Below, one piece after another: positions 8,856-20,848 of a stretch of DNA of 46,376 nucleotides. Position 1 is the first letter of the stretch; every line of letters starts with the position of its first letter. Below the pieces are notes generated by a model. The model was not told the origin of the DNA. It did no database searches and worked only from the letters and a program-made list of their open reading frames with translations. Made by a program: the position numbers and the translations under genes. The DNA is from Gammaproteobacteria bacterium (GTDB taxonomy: Bacteria; Pseudomonadota; Gammaproteobacteria; SZUA-229), in contig JAJRUQ010000148.1 in assembly GCA_024277705.1 (NCBI GenBank), forward strand, positions 1-46,376, in the 5' to 3' direction.

Positions 8856-11129
8856 ATGTCTGATAACAAAAATAATAACGATCAGGATGCACTTGATTAC
8901 CATCAGTTTCCCACACCGGGAAAATTACAGATTAGTGCAACCAAACCTTTAGCAACACAAAATGATTTATCGCTGGCCTATTCTCCCGGCGTTGCTTCTG
9001 CCTGTACTGCTATTCACGCGAATCCTGACAAAGCGGCGGATTATACTATTCGCTCCAACCTTGTCGGTGTTATTACCAATGGCAGTGCTGTGCTGGGCCT
9101 GGGAGATATCGGGCCACTGGCGTCAAAACCAGTAATGGAAGGCAAGGCGGTATTATTCAAGCGGTTTTCCAATATTGATGTTTTTGACATAGAAATCGAT
9201 CAACCGGACATTGATAAATTTATTGATACCGTTGCCGCATTAGAGCCGACTTTTGGTGGCATTAACCTTGAAGATATAAAAGCACCGGAGTGTTTTGAAA
9301 TAGAAAATCGTTTGCGCAAACGCATGAATATTCCGGTGTTTCATGATGACCAGCATGGTACCGCCATTATTGTAACCGCCGCTATGCTCAGTGGCCTGAA
9401 AGTCGTCGGTAAAAAACTTCAAAATGTTCGTCTGGTTACTTCCGGTGCCGGCGCTGCCGCACTGGCCTGTCTGAATCAGCTGGTTAGTGCCGGACTGCCA
9501 CTTAGAAATATCATCATCACTGATATAGAAGGGGTGGTCTATAAAGGTCGTGAAAAATTAATGGATCAATGGAAAGATGTATATGCATCATCCAGTAAAG
9601 CCAGAACTTTGCACGATGCACTGCACAATGCGGATATTTTTCTCGGACTGTCAGCACCCAATGTATTAAAGCCTGAAATGTTAGCCAGCATGGCAAAAAA
9701 ACCACTGATACTGGCACTGGCAAATCCCATCCCTGAAATCCTGCCCGAACTTGCCAAAGCAGCAAGACCGGATGCGCTGATCTGTACCGGTCGTTCGGAC
9801 TATCCTAATCAGGTCAATAATGTTTTATGTTTTCCGTTTATTTTTCGTGGCGCACTGGATGTCGGTGCCACCACCATCAATGATGAAATGAAACTTGCCT
9901 GCGTCAATGCCTTGTCTCAACTGGTACAAAAAGAATCCTCGGATGCGGTTATGCAGGCTTATGGCGGTGCTCCGGATAAATTCGGTGCAGATTATTTAAT
10001 CCCCAAACCATTTGATCCCAGACTGGTTGTTGAATTGTCACTGGCCGTTGCCAAAGCAGCGATGGACAGTGGCGTTGCCAGCAGGCCGATAAAAGATTTA
10101 CCGGCTTATCGCGAAAAACTTCAGGATTTTGTCTATCGCTCCGGTTTTTTTATGCGGCCGATTATGGAACGCGCCAGGGGCAGCAATAAAAAGCTGGCTT
10201 ATGCAGAAGGAGAAGAAATTCGTGTGCTGCAGGCAGCACAACAGGTTGTCGATGATGAAATTGCACGCCCGGTACTCATCGGAAACCGTGAGATCATCAA
10301 CGATAATATCAATATTCTGGGACTGCGTATCAAGGAAGGTTTTGATGTTGATATCATCGATCCGCAACATAATCCCTCGTTTAGTGAATATGCCGTTTTC
10401 TATCATGACTTAATGGGCAGAAAAGGGGTAACACCCGGTGGTGCTAAACATATTGTTCGTAACCGAAATACCATACTGGCGGCTCTGATGGTTAAACAGG
10501 GTGATGCTGATGCCATGATTGCCGGTGTAGCGGGTGGATTTACCCGCAGCCTGAGAAATATTATCAATGTGGTCGGTAAAGCCGAAGGTATAAAGCAGGC
10601 ATCAACCATTGTTGCTCACCTGTTGCCAACACAAACCGTTTTTATCTGTGATGCACATGTAACTAAACATCCGAACGCTGAAGAACTGGTCGAAACCACA
10701 TTGCTGGCTGCCGAGGAAATTCGCTCTTTTGGTATTGAACCTAAAGTTGCTTTTGTTTCACATTCCAATTTTGGGGCTTCTGAAGATGCCTCTGCAGAAA
10801 AAATGCGTGCAGCGGTTGCCATCTTGCACCAACAGGAACCTGGCCTGGAAGTCGATGGTGAGATGCATGCTGATGCGGCACTTTCTGAACGGCTGCGTAA
10901 TCGCCTGTATCCGCACTCAAAATTAACCGGAGTGGCCAACCTGCTGGTCATGCCAAGTGCCGATGCCGCCAATATTTCAGTCACCCTGTTAAAAATGCTG
11001 GGCGGTGGTGTCACCCTCGGACCGATCTTAATGGGCATGTCAAAATCAGCACACGTGGTGGCACAGGCAATAACCGTGCGTAACCTGGTCAATATGAGTG
11101 CAGTCGCGGTGGAACATGCGATGCGATAA
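8856..11129 (+). CDS. maeB: NADP-dependent malic enzyme with C-terminal phosphotransacetylase-like domain
   Basis: It decarboxylates malate to pyruvate, yielding NADPH, and links the citric acid cycle to gluconeogenesis and fatty-acid synthesis. The 757 residues match full-length MaeB. The malic domain comes first (YSPGVASAC, then [15 protein letters not shown] and the metal/substrate motif FHDDQHGT). The NAD(P)-binding domain has the loop [11 protein letters not shown]. From about residue 435 a phosphate-acetyltransferase-like domain follows; in E. coli MaeB it is regulatory rather than catalytic. The ATG lacks a good Shine-Dalgarno, and a strongly folded element lies about 100 nt upstream. 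Confidence 0.95.
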   Translation: MSDNKNNNDQDALDYHQFPTPGKLQISATKPLATQNDLSLAYSPGVASACTAIHANPDKAADYTIRSNLVGVITNGSAVLGLGDIGPLASKPVMEGKAVLFKRFSNIDVFDIEIDQPDIDKFIDTVAALEPTFGGINLEDIKAPECFEIENRLRKRMNIPVFHDDQHGTAIIVTAAMLSGLKVVGKKLQNVRLVTSGAGAAALACLNQLVSAGLPLRNIIITDIEGVVYKGREKLMDQWKDVYASSSKARTLHDALHNADIFLGLSAPNVLKPEMLASMAKKPLILALANPIPEILPELAKAARPDALICTGRSDYPNQVNNVLCFPFIFRGALDVGATTINDEMKLACVNALSQLVQKESSDAVMQAYGGAPDKFGADYLIPKPFDPRLVVELSLAVAKAAMDSGVASRPIKDLPAYREKLQDFVYRSGFFMRPIMERARGSNKKLAYAEGEEIRVLQAAQQVVDDEIARPVLIGNREIINDNINILGLRIKEGFDVDIIDPQHNPSFSEYAVFYHDLMGRKGVTPGGAKHIVRNRNTILAALMVKQGDADAMIAGVAGGFTRSLRNIINVVGKAEGIKQASTIVAHLLPTQTVFICDAHVTKHPNAEELVETTLLAAEEIRSFGIEPKVAFVSHSNFGASEDASAEKMRAAVAILHQQEPGLEVDGEMHADAALSERLRNRLYPHSKLTGVANLLVMPSADAANISVTLLKMLGGGVTLGPILMGMSKSAHVVAQAITVRNLVNMSAVAVEHAMR

Positions 11130-11131
11130 AT

Positions 11132-11188
11132 ACAAGTTATAAGTTATAAATTTTAAGTTAAGATACTTACAACTTACAACTTACAACT
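11132..11188. repeat. Inverted heptamer repeats (AAGTTAT-type / ACTTACA-type arms)
   Basis: Directly after the maeB stop a left arm of AAGTTAT-like heptamers faces a right arm of three ACTTACA heptamers, giving a hairpin. The unit is the same as in the arms of the repeat at 2421, but the conserved outer ends of that family are missing. Confidence 0.6.
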
Positions 11189-11198
11189 CAGGCAAATT

Positions 11199-12065
11199 AT
11201 GGCAGTACAGTGGTACCCGGGGCATATGAACAAAGCCCGCCGCATCATTCAGGCAGCTATGTCAGATGTTGATCTGGTCATTGAAGTGATGGATGCGCGA
11301 ATTCCTTTCAGCAGTGAAAATCCAATGGTGACAGAATTACGCCAGCATCGTCCGTGCATCAAAATACTGAACAAAAGTGACCTGGCTGACCCGTTAACCA
11401 CAAAAAAATGGCTGGCATACTTCGAGCAGCAGCAAGGGGTTAAGGCACAGGCTTTATCGGTACAGGAAAAAGCCAAAGCAAAAAAAATCCCCGGCCTGTG
11501 CCGGAAGTTACTGCCGCAACGCGGCACGGCAGTAAAACCCATCAGGGTTATGATTATGGGTATTCCCAATGTCGGCAAATCCACATTAATCAATACTCTG
11601 GCCGGAAAAACACTGGCAAAAGTCGGTGATGAACCGGCAGTCACCAAAGAAGTATCAAAAGCACAACACAGAATTATCCTTGATGGCAATATCGCGCTAT
11701 CCGATACTCCCGGAATTTTATGGCCAAAAATAGAAAATCAAAACAGCAGTTATCGCTTAGCCGTAACCGGTGCAATAAAAAATACCGCCATTGATTTCGA
11801 GGATATTGCACTGTTCGCTGCCGATTATTTAATTAGCACTTACGCTCAACGTGTGATTGAACGCTTTAAATTGAAACACTGCCCGAACAGCGGTATTCAA
11901 TTACTGGAAGATATCGGCAGGAAACGCGGCTGTTTACGTGCTGGCGGTATTATTGATCTGCAACGTGCCTCCGAAATTTTAATTCATGAAATCCGCAGTG
12001 GTGCTTTGGGTTTATTAAGTTTTGAAACACCGCAGATGATTGCAAACGAAATTATTGCCGAGTAA
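11199..12065 (+). CDS. ylqF: Ribosome biogenesis GTPase YlqF/RbgA
   Basis: A circularly permuted GTPase of 288 residues. The G4 motif NKSD comes first (near residue 58), then G1 GIPNVGKST (near 121) and G3 DTPG (near 169). The N-terminal WYPGHMNKARR is characteristic of YlqF/RbgA, which in Bacillus promotes late 50S subunit assembly. The C-terminal helical domain (RGCLRAGG, then LGLLSFE) is typical. The start lies a few nucleotides after the inverted heptamer repeats, with an AGG element upstream. It is followed at short distance by tag on the same strand. Confidence 0.93.
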   Translation: MAVQWYPGHMNKARRIIQAAMSDVDLVIEVMDARIPFSSENPMVTELRQHRPCIKILNKSDLADPLTTKKWLAYFEQQQGVKAQALSVQEKAKAKKIPGLCRKLLPQRGTAVKPIRVMIMGIPNVGKSTLINTLAGKTLAKVGDEPAVTKEVSKAQHRIILDGNIALSDTPGILWPKIENQNSSYRLAVTGAIKNTAIDFEDIALFAADYLISTYAQRVIERFKLKHCPNSGIQLLEDIGRKRGCLRAGGIIDLQRASEILIHEIRSGALGLLSFETPQMIANEIIAE

Positions 12066-12100
12066 CCGGTGTTCAATTTACGACAACAGGAGAGAGCAAT

Positions 12101-12718
12101 ATGAGCGAAACGATAATCGCTGCCGATGGCAAATTACGCTGCCAATGGTGTGGTGCGGCACCGGAGTTTCTCGATTATCATGATTCTGAATGGGGCTTTC
12201 CGGTGGTAGATGATTATCGCTTGTTTGAAAAATTAAGTCTGGAGAGTTTTCAATCCGGATTGAGCTGGCGCACCATCCTCAATAAACGCGAGAATTTCCG
12301 CACCGCATTTCATCATTTCGATTTCGACAGGATTGCGCGCTTCACTCGGCGTGACATTGACCGTCTGCTTGAAAATGAAGGCATTGTACGTCATCGCGGC
12401 AAGATCGAAGCAGTCATCAACAATGCACAACGGGCTCAGGAAATGGTTAACCGTGAAGGCTCGCTAGCTGCTTATATCTGGCGTTACGAACCTGACAACA
12501 GGCAATGGGCAAAACCACAGACAGTGTCAACATCTGCAGAATCACTTGCCCTGTCGAAAGACCTGAAAAAACTGGGCTGGAAATTTATTGGGCCAACCAC
12601 GGTGTATGCTTTCATGCAGGCAATGGGACTGATAAACGACCATGTCGAGGACTGCGTGATCAGAGCCCGTGTCGAGCACGCACGCAACAGCTTCAAGCGA
12701 CCCGGGGGCAGTCAATAA
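12101..12718 (+). CDS. tag: DNA-3-methyladenine glycosylase I
   Basis: Tag removes 3-methyladenine from alkylated DNA to start base-excision repair. The 205-residue protein carries RCQWCG near the start, YHDSEWG, and FQSGLSWRTIL of the helix-hairpin-helix-like fold. Near the end is HVEDC; in E. coli Tag the corresponding His and Cys, with the N-terminal Cys and His, bind zinc. A strong AGGAGAG Shine-Dalgarno sits 7 nt before the ATG. It lies 35 nt behind ylqF and probably shares its transcript. Confidence 0.93.
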   Translation: MSETIIAADGKLRCQWCGAAPEFLDYHDSEWGFPVVDDYRLFEKLSLESFQSGLSWRTILNKRENFRTAFHHFDFDRIARFTRRDIDRLLENEGIVRHRGKIEAVINNAQRAQEMVNREGSLAAYIWRYEPDNRQWAKPQTVSTSAESLALSKDLKKLGWKFIGPTTVYAFMQAMGLINDHVEDCVIRARVEHARNSFKRPGGSQ

Positions 12719-12778
12719 GGTGTATTTTATGATTTCTCAAATCTTGCTGCGGACGCAGTAATTATGAATCCCGCGAAC

Positions 12779-12979
12779 CTAGTCCTGTTTATTATAAATC
12801 ATCATTATCTGGCTTAATTCTTCAATTATCAGCTCGATTTCTGCTGCTTCAAAATCTGACAAAACATCCAGTTTATGGCCTTTTCGGGCATCATCAATTA
12901 ACTGGTTAACATGGCTGCAGCCAAGTTCACATAATGTCTCAATGGTCAGGACTGCCTGTTTGGAAAGGTCGGGATTCAT
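12779..12979 (-). CDS. Small conserved-looking protein of unknown function downstream of zapE
   Basis: From the ATG at 12979 the product is 66 residues: acidic, helical and soluble, with two cysteine/aliphatic stretches (ETLCELGCSHVNQLI) and an acidic, Ile-rich C-terminal helix. A longer reading from 13066 would overlap the zapE coding end by about 80 nt and begin with unrelated-looking sequence, so the internal start is preferred. It begins 7 nt after the zapE stop, which suggests translational coupling. I do not recognise the family. Confidence 0.55.
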   Translation of the reverse strand: MNPDLSKQAVLTIETLCELGCSHVNQLIDDARKGHKLDVLSDFEAAEIELIIEELSQIMMIYNKQD

Positions 12980-12986
12980 CTGCCGC

Positions 12987-14093
12987 TTAGAAAGGTTTGT
13001 GTTCGGTGCATAAATACTGGTGTGAGCGCATTTCAATAAGCCGGCTACTGGTTCGATGGAAGGCAAATTCTAGCATATCACCACGATACAGTTTTTCCGG
13101 CTCATCATAGGCGCTGGTCAGCAGTTTTACATTTCTGTCATAAAGTTCATCAATCAGATAAATAAAACGCCGTGCTTTGTCATCGCTGTATTCATCCAGT
13201 ATCGGAATATTACTGATAATTACCGTATTAAACTGTTGTGCCAGTTCAATGTAATCCTGTGCTGCACGTGGCGCACTGCAGATAACATCAAAATCAAACC
13301 ACACGATTTCATCACTGCAACAAACAGTCGCTATGTTTCGTTTCAGTATGGTAATAATTTTTTTCTCGATCACCGGCGAAATGGCCAGTTCCTGCATACG
13401 CAGTTTTATCAAACGATGTGTCTGATCAGTTATCGGTGAGTAATAAACATCACTTTGTTCCAGCAGGGAAGTACGGTGATCAACGCCGGCATCTAGTTGA
13501 AAAACATCACAGTAACTTTTGATAAGTTCAATCGCCGGCAGAAACCGTTCACGTTGCAAGCCGTTTAAATATAAATCATCAGGAACGCGGTTTGAGGTCG
13601 CTACCAGGCATACCTGGTGTTTAAACAAGGCATGTAACAACTCGCTCAGGATCATGGCATCGGTGATATTGGTAACAATAAATTCATCGATACAGAGTAA
13701 ACGGTATTTTTTAGCCAGTTGCCGGGCAATCTTTTGCAGCGGATTTTTTTGTTTTTTATGGTTAAAGCTGCTGAGTTTGCCGTGAATATCCAGCATGAAA
13801 TGATGAAAGTGGATACGATATTTTTCTTCAATCGCCAGCTCTTCATAAAACAGGTTCATTAACCAGGTTTTGCCACGGCCAACGCCGCCCCATAAATAAA
13901 GGCCTTTAACCACTTCCGGTTTAAAAAGATTAAATGGCAGGAATCGTTGAAATGTACTGCTGAAAGAATGGCTGTTTGTTTGTTCTAACTGCAGGGTTAA
14001 AGCCTGCAGTTTTATTATAGCCAGCTGCTGAGCCTCGTCATGTACCATATCTGGCTGTGTTAAAGCGGCTTTGTATTGTTCAATTAATGCCAT
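12987..14093 (-). CDS. zapE: Cell division protein ZapE (AFG1-like ATPase)
   Basis: A 368-residue P-loop ATPase. Walker A is GGVGRGKTW near residue 70, and Walker B is LLCIDEF followed by VTNITDAM, the ZapE/AFG1 signature. Sensor region ATSNRVPDDLY and the C-terminal RxxxRLxEM-type segment (HRTSSRLIEM) are present. In E. coli ZapE associates with the Z-ring and destabilises FtsZ polymers in an ATP-dependent way, and is needed under stress. It is transcribed divergently from pyrG, with about 340 nt between the starts, and followed by a 66-residue gene. Confidence 0.93.
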   Translation of the reverse strand: MALIEQYKAALTQPDMVHDEAQQLAIIKLQALTLQLEQTNSHSFSSTFQRFLPFNLFKPEVVKGLYLWGGVGRGKTWLMNLFYEELAIEEKYRIHFHHFMLDIHGKLSSFNHKKQKNPLQKIARQLAKKYRLLCIDEFIVTNITDAMILSELLHALFKHQVCLVATSNRVPDDLYLNGLQRERFLPAIELIKSYCDVFQLDAGVDHRTSLLEQSDVYYSPITDQTHRLIKLRMQELAISPVIEKKIITILKRNIATVCCSDEIVWFDFDVICSAPRAAQDYIELAQQFNTVIISNIPILDEYSDDKARRFIYLIDELYDRNVKLLTSAYDEPEKLYRGDMLEFAFHRTSSRLIEMRSHQYLCTEHKPF

Positions 14094-14239
14094 CGGCTAA
14101 TGCTGTCGGGTTGATTATATTCGATTTCCAGCGCTTGATTCTGGTTAGCTGTCAGCAGATCAGGTGCCGTTCGAGCCGACTGATTCTATCTTAAATTTGA
14201 CTGATAAGCGGATAGTTTATGAATAATCATGTGTTTTGA

Positions 14240-14268
14240 TTGTCGCAATCTGCTGAATTTGGTAGAAT
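14240..14268 (+). promoter_or_regulatory. Sigma70-type promoter of pyrG
   Basis: TTGTCG (14240-14245) is separated by exactly 17 nt from TAGAAT (14263-14268). Initiation near 14275 would give a leader of about 160 nt before the pyrG ATG. The rest of the 14094-14433 gap shows no further clear signal; the small open frames in it are not convincing. Confidence 0.6.
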
Positions 14269-14403
14269 TACCGCCCGAGCAGGTTAAGTGATGTGTTCTT
14301 GAACAGAGAATGCTTTTTTCGGTTCGGCACCACACCGTTTAACCCTTCATCAAAGCGCTTTACACAAGCATTTCTGTCCAGGTTTTTTGACAGTTTATTA
14401 TAG

Positions 14404-16116
<1,713 letters not shown>

Positions 16117-16173
16117 TTATACAAATTGCAACAAAGTTGTTATTAACTGTCATCCCGATCAGGAAACTGTTTA

Positions 16174-17007
16174 ATGAAATTATGTGATTTTGAAGTAGGG
16201 TTGGATAAACCGCTGTTTTTAATTGCCGGTCCCTGTGTTATTGAAAGTGAACAGATGGCGATGGAAACATCGACGCAGTTGAAAATCATTACCGAAAAAC
16301 TGGGCATTCCTTTTATCTACAAATCATCCTTTGATAAAGCCAACCGCTCCTCAGGTACAAGTTTTCGCGGCCCCGGGATAACAGAAGGTTTACGTATCCT
16401 GCAAAAAGTAAAAGATGAAGTGGGGGTAGCAGTATTAACCGATGTACACGAAGATACGCCCATGGATGAAGTGGCTGCAGTGGTAGACGTATTACAAACA
16501 CCGGCTTTTTTATGCCGGCAGACAAATTTCATCCTTCGTGTTGCAGCCACCGGCAAACCGGTCAATATAAAAAAAGGCCAGTTTCTGGCCCCCGGTGATA
16601 TGAAAAATGTTATCGATAAAGCTCGTTCGACCGGTAATCAGAATATTATGGCCTGTGAGCGTGGTGTTTCATTCGGCTATAATAATCTGGTTTCAGATAT
16701 GCGTTCTCTCGCCATTATGCGTGAAAGCCATTGCCCGATCGTTTTTGACGGCACCCATTCTGTGCAGTTACCGGGTGGCCAGGGCACATCATCCGGTGGC
16801 CAGCGTGAACATATTCCGGTACTGGCAAGGGCAGCGGTGGCTGCCGGTATTTCAGGGTTGTTTATGGAAACCCATCCCGATCCGGCGAATGCCTTAAGTG
16901 ATGGGCCCAATGCCTGGCCGTTACAGAAAATGGAATCGCTGTTAAACGTTTTAATGCAGATTGATAGCACGGTTAAAAACAATACCATGCACGAACTGGC
17001 ATTGTAA
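16174..17007 (+). CDS. kdsA: 3-deoxy-8-phosphooctulonate synthase (KDO-8-P synthase)
   Basis: KdsA condenses phosphoenolpyruvate with arabinose 5-phosphate to KDO 8-phosphate for the lipopolysaccharide inner core, so the cell is Gram-negative. The 277 residues begin with [12 protein letters not shown], then show [19 protein letters not shown], a QTNFI block and FDGTHSVQ. The length is typical (284 in E. coli). An AGGA Shine-Dalgarno element precedes the ATG. It lies 57 nt behind pyrG, so cotranscription is likely. The following enolase supplies its substrate phosphoenolpyruvate. Confidence 0.97.
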   Translation: MKLCDFEVGLDKPLFLIAGPCVIESEQMAMETSTQLKIITEKLGIPFIYKSSFDKANRSSGTSFRGPGITEGLRILQKVKDEVGVAVLTDVHEDTPMDEVAAVVDVLQTPAFLCRQTNFILRVAATGKPVNIKKGQFLAPGDMKNVIDKARSTGNQNIMACERGVSFGYNNLVSDMRSLAIMRESHCPIVFDGTHSVQLPGGQGTSSGGQREHIPVLARAAVAAGISGLFMETHPDPANALSDGPNAWPLQKMESLLNVLMQIDSTVKNNTMHELAL

Positions 17008-17014
17008 CTATTCA

Positions 17015-17050
17015 GGGGACAGAGACAAGCTTGTCTCTGTCCCCGCTTTT
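17015..17050 (+). terminator. Perfect 30-bp palindrome with trailing T-run between kdsA and eno
   Basis: GGGGACAGAGACAAG is followed directly by its exact complement, centred on AAGCTT, then GCTTTT. It could act as a partial terminator or attenuator. Similar GGGGACAGA-type palindromes are known as dispersed repeats in proteobacteria, so it may be a mobile-type repeat reused here. Because eno follows on the same strand, full termination would need a separate eno promoter, which I do not see clearly. Confidence 0.55.
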
Positions 17051-17071
17051 AAAAAATTCAATTTTAGCTAA

Positions 17072-18361
<1,290 letters not shown>

Positions 18362-18402
18362 GTTTTCAACTTGACCGGGCTGACCGGGAACAGGCGGCAA
18401 TA

Positions 18403-18708
18403 GTGAAAATAACTGCCTTTGTGTTACTGGTACTACTGATCTGGCTGCAATATAAAATCTGGTTGCAGGATGGCGGTATTCCTGAAGTCCTGCAACTGCA
18501 GAAAGATGTTGATGCACAACTGATACAGGTAAAAAAACTGCAGGAACGCAACCAGTCGCTGGATGCTGAAGTTAAAGACCTCAAGAAAGGGCTGGATGCC
18601 ATTGAAGAACGCGCACGCAGTGAAATGGGCATGATTAAACAGGGAGAAGTTTATTATCAGGTGATAGAACCAGAAAAAAACACGTCTTCTGTAAATGAAC
18701 ACGATTGA
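18403..18708 (+). CDS. ftsB: Cell division protein FtsB
   Basis: A 101-residue bitopic membrane protein. One N-terminal transmembrane helix (about residues 3-20) is followed by a periplasmic coiled coil (about 28-65), then 'ERARSEMGMIKQGEVYYQV', the conserved FtsB end that contacts FtsQ. FtsB forms the FtsQLB complex that activates septal wall synthesis. The start is GTG. Its place between eno and ispD is the standard gammaproteobacterial order. Confidence 0.93.
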   Translation: MKITAFVLLVLLIWLQYKIWLQDGGIPEVLQLQKDVDAQLIQVKKLQERNQSLDAEVKDLKKGLDAIEERARSEMGMIKQGEVYYQVIEPEKNTSSVNEHD

Positions 18709-18798
18709 ATATGCCGGCACACTGCAGAAGTTATCTGTATGTCCCGTACGACTGGAGCAGGGTGCATCCACTTTATATCCCGCAGGCGGAAACAATTT

Positions 18799-19509
18799 AT
18801 GACACACTCCATCTGGGCAATTCTTCCTGCCGCCGGTATCGGTAAACGTATGCAGTCAGACATTCCCAAGCAATACCTGTCATTAAACGACCGTCCCGTG
18901 CTTGAACATACCGTAAATGCTCTGCTTAAAAATAACAGCATTTCAGGACTGGTGCTTGCCTTGCAGGCAGATGACCATTACTGGCCTGAAATCAGGTACC
19001 TTGCAAACAAACCACTGTTAACAACCACGGGGGGCGATGAACGGGTCGATTCAGTTCTTAATGCGATTGAAAAACTTTATGAGTACGATGCATTCAATGC
19101 CGAAACGGACTGGTTAATGGTGCATGATGCGGTGCGTCCATGCCTCAGACAGGATGATATTGACAAGCTGATCATGGAAACAGGCAGTGATGAAAATGGT
19201 GGCTTACTGGCTCTACCGGTGCGTGATACCATGAAAAAGCAACAAGGCAATATATCACCCGCGGTGGTAGCCAAAACTGTCGAGCGGGAAAACCTGTGGC
19301 ATGCACTCACACCGCAGTATTTCCCGGCCAGATTACTAAAATCAGCACTGCAGGCCGCAAACAACAGAAACCTGTTAATCACTGACGAATCTTCTGCTAT
19401 GGAAATGGCCGGTTTTTCACCACGCCTGGTGCAGGGCCACGAAGATAATATCAAAATTACCCGGCCTGATGACCTGCGCCTGGCCGGGTTATATTTGCAG
19501 GCTCAATAG
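18799..19509 (+). CDS. ispD: 2-C-methyl-D-erythritol 4-phosphate cytidylyltransferase
   Basis: IspD joins methylerythritol phosphate and CTP in the MEP route to isoprenoids. From the ATG at 18799 it has 236 residues, the E. coli length, with ILPAAGIGKRM (nucleotide loop), PKQYLSL, HDAVRPC and ITDESSAMEMAG. An upstream in-frame ATG at 18739 would add 20 residues ahead of the conserved N-terminus and is unlikely. The preferred start is preceded by a GGCGGA element. It uses CTP, the product of pyrG in the same gene series. Confidence 0.95.
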   Translation: MTHSIWAILPAAGIGKRMQSDIPKQYLSLNDRPVLEHTVNALLKNNSISGLVLALQADDHYWPEIRYLANKPLLTTTGGDERVDSVLNAIEKLYEYDAFNAETDWLMVHDAVRPCLRQDDIDKLIMETGSDENGGLLALPVRDTMKKQQGNISPAVVAKTVERENLWHALTPQYFPARLLKSALQAANNRNLLITDESSAMEMAGFSPRLVQGHEDNIKITRPDDLRLAGLYLQAQ

Positions 19510-19525
19510 CTGAACGAGTAGGTTT

Positions 19526-20035
19526 ATGACAGAAAAAACAGAATCAGTAATCCCGGCCTTTCGAATAGGCCATGGATATGACGTGCATCGTTTCGGCGAT
19601 GGTGATTTTATCGTGCTCGGCGGCATTAAAATTCCACACCATTCTGGTTTTGTTGCGCACTCGGATGGTGACGTTTTAATTCATGCCTTGTGTGATGCCA
19701 TGTTGGGTGCGATCGCTGCCGGTGACATAGGCCGGCACTTTCCGGATACTGACCCGCAGTATAAAAATATCGACAGCAGAATATTATTAGAAAAAACGCA
19801 GCAGCTGGTAAAGCAACAATACGCCATTATGAATTTTGACGTAAGCATTATTGCACAACAACCGAAAATCTCACCACACATGCCGGCAATACAGAAAAAT
19901 CTGGCGGCAATCCTGCAACTCGATATGACACAAATAAATATAAAAGCTACCACTACCGAAGGCCTCGGTTTTGCGGGAAGAGAAGAGGGAATTGCAGTAC
20001 ATGCTGTAGTTATGCTTTACAAAAAATCATTCTGA
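19526..20035 (+). CDS. ispF: 2-C-methyl-D-erythritol 2,4-cyclodiphosphate synthase
   Basis: IspF cyclises CDP-methylerythritol 2-phosphate, releasing CMP, in the MEP isoprenoid pathway. The 169 residues contain GHGYDVHRF (metal ligands Asp and His), HSDGDVLIHALCDA with the second metal His, GDIGRHFPDTD, and the CDP-binding TTTEGLGF block. The N-terminus is about ten residues longer than usual. The gene starts 17 nt behind ispD, and a strong intrinsic terminator follows, ending the pyrG-ispF transcription unit. Confidence 0.96.
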   Translation: MTEKTESVIPAFRIGHGYDVHRFGDGDFIVLGGIKIPHHSGFVAHSDGDVLIHALCDAMLGAIAAGDIGRHFPDTDPQYKNIDSRILLEKTQQLVKQQYAIMNFDVSIIAQQPKISPHMPAIQKNLAAILQLDMTQINIKATTTEGLGFAGREEGIAVHAVVMLYKKSF

Positions 20036-20073
20036 AAAAATCAGCCATAAATTCTGCTTTAAGTCAGAAAGTT

Positions 20074-20115
20074 TGCATTTATTACTATAAATACAGTAAT
20101 AAATGCATTTTTTTT
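20074..20115 (+). terminator. Intrinsic terminator after ispF
   Basis: A perfect 13-bp stem (TGCATTTATTACT with its exact complement), an 8-nt loop, and a run of eight T. This is a textbook rho-independent terminator closing the ispF transcript. Confidence 0.85.
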
Positions 20116-20175
20116 ATAAAAACTGTTTACTTTGTTTGATATACGTTATAAAACATCATCACAGTTTTTAAGTAA

Positions 20176-20203
20176 TTTATTTCTCACATAAAAATATTAT
20201 AAT
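20176..20203 (+). promoter_or_regulatory. Candidate promoter of the HU-like gene
   Basis: TATAAT (20198-20203) lies 16 nt after TTTATT (20176-20181) in very AT-rich DNA. A second possible pair (TTTACT at 20126, TATAAA at 20147) has a short spacer of 15. The leader of about 135 nt shows no obvious regulatory fold. Confidence 0.4.
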
Positions 20204-20343
20204 AATAGTTTTTTATACCAGACATAAATATAAAAACAGGGCATATGGATGATGCATTAGTTACAGGACTAATTATTAAATAAGACAAAAAAGTCAGTAA
20301 CAAAAACTAATTCTCAACATCAATCATCAAAGGGCAATAAATA

Positions 20344-20769
20344 ATGGCAACGGCAAAAAAGAAAGCTAGCAAAAAACCAGCTGTGAAAAAAAAGGCAGTA
20401 AAGAAAAAGGCAGCTAAAAAAGCAGCAGTTCCGGAAAAGAAAATAACTGCAATTAAAAATGCATACACAAAATCTCAGTTATATGCACGCATCTCGGAAG
20501 ACACAGGTCTGGCCCGTAAAGATATTGCAAAAGTTTTTGATTCTCTGAGTGAAGTTATCGAAGGTCATATTAAGGCACGTGGTGCTGGTGAATTTAAAGT
20601 CCCCGGTTTATTAAAAATTAAAGTGAATAAAAAACCGGCCACCAAAGCCAGAAAGAATGTACCTAATCCATTCCGTCCCGGTGAATTTATGGATGTGGCG
20701 GCAAAACCGGCCCGTAAAGTTGTAAAAGTGTTGCCGTTAAAAGCACTTAAAGACATGGCTGCCAGTTAA
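20344..20769 (+). CDS. HU-family DNA-binding protein with lysine/alanine-rich N-terminal tail
   Basis: Residues 1-33 are a histone-H1-like run of Lys, Ala and Pro. Residues about 41-134 form an HU/IHF-type fold: the YTKSQLYARI helix, the dimerisation region, GEFKVPGLLKI, and a DNA-clasping arm with NVPNPFRPGE in place of the usual GRNPxTGE. It ends in LPLKALKDM. HU proteins bend and compact DNA; the basic tail should add nonspecific DNA contacts. HU proteins with such tails are known in some proteobacteria, so the architecture is uncommon but not unique. An AAGGG element lies 9 nt before the ATG, and a terminator follows. Confidence 0.85.
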   Translation: MATAKKKASKKPAVKKKAVKKKAAKKAAVPEKKITAIKNAYTKSQLYARISEDTGLARKDIAKVFDSLSEVIEGHIKARGAGEFKVPGLLKIKVNKKPATKARKNVPNPFRPGEFMDVAAKPARKVVKVLPLKALKDMAAS

Positions 20770-20805
20770 ACAAGACAACAGATTTTTACATATCATGCTT
20801 TAAAT

Positions 20806-20839
20806 AAACCCTGTAAGACTATGTTTTACAGGGTTTTTT
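20806..20839 (+). terminator. Intrinsic terminator after the HU-like gene
   Basis: AAACCCTGTAA pairs with TTACAGGGTTT around a 9-nt loop and runs into six T. It ends 9 nt before the yqiA start, so yqiA must be read through or have a promoter overlapping this region. Confidence 0.8.
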
Positions 20840-20848
20840 CACGTTAAT

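Noticed and set aside
10616-11092. 158-residue frame antisense to maeB
   Set aside because: It is a shadow of the C-terminal MaeB domain, with low-complexity Ser/Ala/Thr composition.
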